Positions 61,038 to 64,000 of a stretch of 64,000 bases of DNA are shown here, piece after piece. Source of the stretch: Thermasporomyces sp036564245 (GTDB lineage: Bacteria; Actinomycetota; Actinomycetes; Propionibacteriales; Actinopolymorphaceae); NCBI GenBank assembly GCA_036564245.1, contig DATCKU010000077.1, forward strand, positions 1 to 64,000, written 5' to 3'. Both the position numbers and the translations under genes were made by a program. The notes beneath the pieces are model-generated. The model did not search any database. It saw only the letters and a program-made list of their open reading frames with translations, and was not told the DNA's origin. Position 1 is the stretch's first letter, and each line of letters starts with the position of its first letter.

Positions 61038-63587
61038 TCACTGGCAGGCCTCGCACGAGGCGTCGTCGAGCGAGCACATGGCCGGCTCGGACACCGAGCG
61101 CGACAGGTGCGCCGCCACGGCGTTGAGCCTTCCGTCGGTGCCGCGGAGCGTGCTCTTCTCCACCCGGGTCGCACCCTGCGAGCGCAGGTAGTAGGTCGTC
61201 TTGAGGCCGCGTCGCCAGGCCAACCGGTAGAGCCGGTCCAGGGTGCGTCCACTGGGTTGGGCGATGTAGAGGTTCAGCGACTGGGCCTGGTCGAGCCACT
61301 TCTGTCGCCTGGCCGCGGCTTCGACGAGCCATTGGGCGTCGATCTCGAAAGCCGTCGTGTAGAGCTGCTTCAGCTCCTCCGGGATCCGATCGATCATCTG
61401 GATGCTGCCGTCGTGGAGCTTGAGCTCTCGCACCATGGCGTCGTCCCACAGGCCGAGAGCTTTGAGGTCTGCCACGAGGTACGGGTTGACCGACGTGAAG
61501 TCACCGGACATGTTGGCCTTGACGAACAGGTTGCGGTAAAGCGGCTCGATCGACTGGCTGACCCCGCAGATGTTCGAGATCGTGGCCGTCGGGGCGATCG
61601 CCATGAGGTTCGAGTTCCGCATCCCGATGGTTCGGACTCGTTCCCGCAGCTCGCTCCAGGGAAGTCGCTGCGAGCGGTCGACCTCGAGGTCCTTCTCGGG
61701 TCGTGCGGCCGCGAGCAGCTCGATGGAGTCGATGGGGAGGATTCCCTTGCTCCACAACGATCCTTCGAAGGTCTCGTAGCGCCCGCGCTCTGCTGCCAGG
61801 TCGACCGACGCCGAGATAGCGTGGTAACTGAAGAGCTCGGTCGTGTAGTCGGCGAACTCGACTGCCGCCTCGGACGCGACCGGCAACCGCAGCCGGAACA
61901 ACGCATCCTGCACGCCCATCAGGCCGAGGCCGATCGGCCGATGCCGCAGGTTGGACCGACGCGCCTCGGGGATCGTGTAGAAGTTCACGTCGATGACGTT
62001 GTCGAGGGCGCGCACGGCAGTCCGGATCGTCCGCGCGAGGCGTTCCTCCTGGATCCCGTTCTCGTCGACGTGATTGGCGAGATTCACCGAGCCGAGATTG
62101 CACACCGCGACCTCCGCTGGGCTGCCATCCGTTCCCGCGGTCGTGTTCAACGTGATCTCGGTGCAGAGATTGGACGAGTGGACCACGCCCACATGCTGTT
62201 GTGGTGAACGCAGGTTGCACGGGTCCTTGAACGTGATCCAGGGGTGTCCGGTCTCGAACAGCATGGTGAGCATGCGACGCCACAGGTCGACGGCGCGAAC
62301 CTTCCGACAGACCCTGATCTCGCCACGGGCCGCCTTGGCTTCGTACGCGAGGTAGGCCTCGGTGAACGCCTGACCATAGAGGTCGTGCAGTTCTGGCACC
62401 TCGTCCGGCGAGAAGAGCGTCCATTCGGCGTCTGCCTCGACCCGCTGCAGGAACAGGTCCGGTATCCAGTTGGCGGTGTTCATGTCGTGCGTACGCCGCC
62501 GCTCGTCACCGGTGTTCTTGCGCAGGTCGAGAAACTCCTCGATGTCGATGTGCCACGTCTCGAGGTAGGCACAGGCGGCGCCTCGGCGCTTGCCGCCCTG
62601 GTTGACCGCAACTGCCGTGTCGTTGGCGATCTTCAGGAACGGCACGACTCCCTGGGAGCGTCCGTTGGTTCCCTTGATGTAAGCACCCATCCCGCGGACC
62701 GGCGTCCAGTCGTTGCCGAGGCCTCCGGCGTACTTGGACAGCAGGGCGTTGTTGCGAATGCTGGAGAAGATGCTGTCGAGATCGTCCTGGACGGTCGTGA
62801 CGAAGCACGACGACAGCTGCGGCCGGGTCGTCCCCGCGTTGAAGAGCGTGGGGGTCGAGAACATGAAGTCGAACGACGAGATCAGGTGGTAGACATCGAT
62901 CGCGCGGGCTTCCCGGTCGGTCTCGCGGAGACAGACGCCCATCGCCACTCGCATGAAGAACGCCTGGGGTAGCTCGATCGGCACGCCGTCGTCTCCACGT
63001 ATCGCGCCGTCGACGTGCCGGCGTGGGGCACGCAGCAGGTACCTGTCGTAGAGGGTCTGCAAGCCGAGGAAACCGAATGTCAGGTCGCGTTCTGGCCGGA
63101 GCTCGCAGGCCAGCCGGTCGAGGTCGAACTCGGCAAGCTGCGGATCGAGCAGACCGAGCTCGATCGCCGCAAGAACGTAGCTGCGGAAGTAACCGGGGTA
63201 ACGTCTGGCCATGTCGGCGTGCGTCACCTGCTCCGGCAGGTCGGAGAAGGCGCCCAGCGCCTCGCGCCGGAGCCGATCGAGGAGGAAGCGAGCCGCCACG
63301 TAGGAGTAGGCGGGATCGTTCTCCACCAACGTGCGGGCCGCGATGATCATGGCCTCGTCGAACTCGCGCCGGGTCATGCCGTCGTACACGTTTCGTCGAA
63401 TCTCCTCGACGATCTGCGACGCCGAAATGTCCGACACACCGGCACACAACTCCTCGACCTGGGCCAAGAGGCGCGAGTAGTCGATGGGGTGAAGAGCGCC
63501 ACTGGGGAGAGCGATCCGGACGATGGCTTCGTCCGACTGTGGGTCAGCGTCGTGGGTCCGCACCGGCGATGCGGTGAGTGTGGACAT
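61038..63587 (-). CDS. nrdA: Ribonucleotide reductase large subunit
   Basis: Reduces ribonucleoside diphosphates. The 849 residues include the active-site region SSNLCTEITLNT, the barrel signature NTANWIPDLF, and the C-terminal shuttle pair CEAC. Allosteric and substrate loops such as LSSCFVTTVQDD and GGLGNDWTPVRG are intact. The N-terminal ATP-cone region is recognisable in its second half (ISASQIVEEIRRNVYDGMT onward) but the usual KRDG start is missing, so overall activity regulation may be altered. Transcribed before nrdB with a 66-base gap. Confidence 0.95.
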   Translation of the reverse strand: MSTLTASPVRTHDADPQSDEAIVRIALPSGALHPIDYSRLLAQVEELCAGVSDISASQIVEEIRRNVYDGMTRREFDEAMIIAARTLVENDPAYSYVAARFLLDRLRREALGAFSDLPEQVTHADMARRYPGYFRSYVLAAIELGLLDPQLAEFDLDRLACELRPERDLTFGFLGLQTLYDRYLLRAPRRHVDGAIRGDDGVPIELPQAFFMRVAMGVCLRETDREARAIDVYHLISSFDFMFSTPTLFNAGTTRPQLSSCFVTTVQDDLDSIFSSIRNNALLSKYAGGLGNDWTPVRGMGAYIKGTNGRSQGVVPFLKIANDTAVAVNQGGKRRGAACAYLETWHIDIEEFLDLRKNTGDERRRTHDMNTANWIPDLFLQRVEADAEWTLFSPDEVPELHDLYGQAFTEAYLAYEAKAARGEIRVCRKVRAVDLWRRMLTMLFETGHPWITFKDPCNLRSPQQHVGVVHSSNLCTEITLNTTAGTDGSPAEVAVCNLGSVNLANHVDENGIQEERLARTIRTAVRALDNVIDVNFYTIPEARRSNLRHRPIGLGLMGVQDALFRLRLPVASEAAVEFADYTTELFSYHAISASVDLAAERGRYETFEGSLWSKGILPIDSIELLAAARPEKDLEVDRSQRLPWSELRERVRTIGMRNSNLMAIAPTATISNICGVSQSIEPLYRNLFVKANMSGDFTSVNPYLVADLKALGLWDDAMVRELKLHDGSIQMIDRIPEELKQLYTTAFEIDAQWLVEAAARRQKWLDQAQSLNLYIAQPSGRTLDRLYRLAWRRGLKTTYYLRSQGATRVEKSTLRGTDGRLNAVAAHLSRSVSEPAMCSLDDASCEACQ

Positions 63588-63758
63588 GGTCGTCTAGCTC
63601 CTCGTGATCGTGCGTGCTGGACGGATCGGCCAGCAGAGGAGAAGACAGGGTGCAGCAGACTGCGCACGCGAAGACGTCATGCGAAGACGCGCGAAGTCTC
63701 ACCCGGTCCGTCCCCTCGAGGACCGATGGCGGCGCACACCCGTGGTGCGCGCACTGGC
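63588..63758 (-). promoter_or_regulatory. nrdA leader between the B12 aptamer and the start codon
   Basis: About 170 bases that should hold the riboswitch expression platform. Hairpins are visible next to the aptamer (GCGC-rich arms around 63732-63752), at 63711-63730 (GGTCC/GGACC ends) and TGCTGG/CCAGCA near 63616-63636, close to the AGGAG of nrdA. No U-tract terminator was seen, so control of translation is as likely as termination. Confidence 0.5.
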
Positions 63759-63982
63759 GGCAGGTCTTCGGGCTCGCGGGCACCGTGTGCCTAGTGGCCA
63801 CCGCTTCCCAGGCGTGCACACCCAGTGCTTGACCGTCGGGCTCGTGCGTTCGCGACCGCACGAGTCCTCCGGTGGTGGCGTTCGTTCCCGCTCACCGCTG
63901 CGGGGCAGCTCCGGACTCGCACCGGATTCCCTCTTGACCACGACGAGGATGCGAGCTCGCCGCGGCTCGTCGACGACCTGGC
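63759..63982 (-). ncRNA. Cobalamin (adenosylcobalamin) riboswitch upstream of nrdA
   Basis: On the minus strand the conserved blocks appear in order: GGGAATCCGGTGCGAGTCC, then GCTGCCCCGCAGCGGTGAGC, AACGCCACC, a variable stem (about 63837-63870), AGCACTGG, GCCTGGGAAGCGG and the B12 box AGCCCGAAGACCTGCC at 63774-63759. Stem P1 closes between CAGGTC (63980-63975) and GACCTG (63766-63761). Expected to shut off nrdAB when B12 is available, as in Streptomyces, where class II reductase then takes over. Confidence 0.93.
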
Positions 63983-64000
63983 GGGCCGTCGAACCACCAG

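Noticed and set aside
1..64000. CRISPR arrays, tRNA or rRNA genes, prophage, insertion sequences
   Set aside because: Reading both strands showed no regularly spaced repeats, no cloverleaf with a T-arm motif and no transposase, integrase or phage structural genes.

Overview
This is 64 kb of high-GC (roughly two thirds G+C) DNA from an actinobacterium. The evidence is the gene content and order: aroE...aroC-aroK-aroB-aroQ-pepQ-efp-nusB-bldD, pyrR-pyrB-pyrC-carA-carB-pyrF, mihF-gmk-rpoZ-coaBC, metK-priA, def-fmt-rsmB-rpe-rib, together with mIHF, BldD, a helicase-degenerate PriA, an Rv2578c-type radical SAM protein and DinB/maleylpyruvate-isomerase-fold proteins typical of mycothiol producers. 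GTG starts and 4-base ATGA/GTGA overlaps are frequent. A non-Streptomyces filamentous actinomycete such as a Propionibacteriales relative is plausible, but the genus cannot be fixed from the window. No tRNA, rRNA, insertion sequence, prophage or CRISPR array was seen.

Layout. 1-13.1 kb: end of mltG, then the shikimate genes aroE, aroC, aroK, aroB and aroQ. They are interrupted by a lipoprotein-like flavin oxidase, an ECF sigma factor translationally coupled to an O6-alkylguanine methyltransferase, a Nudix gene, a TetR/flavin monooxygenase pair with two palindromic operators, and a prepilin peptidase. 13.2-23.3 kb: efp, nusB, a perfect 20-bp inverted repeat, bldD with a probable autoregulatory BldD box, and the pyr operon preceded by a PyrR-binding RNA element; pyrD is missing from the operon. 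23.3-32.4 kb: cysQ, a lipoprotein, mihF-gmk-rpoZ-coaBC, an SOS-controlled radical SAM gene, metK and priA. 32.4-37.6 kb: a patchwork containing two apparently frameshifted genes (a possible YbaB-like gene and a Nudix hydrolase), two mycothiol-type DinB-fold genes, a HAD phosphatase, an Mrp ATPase, an exonuclease and def. 37.6-44.5 kb: fmt, rsmB, rpe, then an FMN riboswitch driving ribE-ribM-ribAB-ribH (ribD absent). 44.5-59.9 kb: mixed housekeeping and accessory genes (SixA, SerB with ACT domains, DUF1772, SDR plus MFS, GH4 glycosidase, ABC ATPase, NfeD plus SPFH pair, TauE, M48 protease, YbaK, SpoU methylase, FhuF-like reductase, alcohol dehydrogenase). 59.9-64 kb: a ribonucleotide reductase operon on the minus strand, nrdA then nrdB, under a cobalamin riboswitch; the small subunit has the class Ic signature (Phe at the radical-tyrosine site).

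Regulation is unusually legible here: FMN riboswitch (rib), B12 riboswitch (nrd), PyrR-binding loop (pyr), BldD box (bldD), LexA box (radical SAM gene) and TetR operators (monooxygenase). The most interesting combinations are the B12-repressed class Ic reductase, the sigma factor/DNA-alkyl-repair couple, the membrane protein with two L7/L12-like motifs, and the two decaying or mis-sequenced genes.
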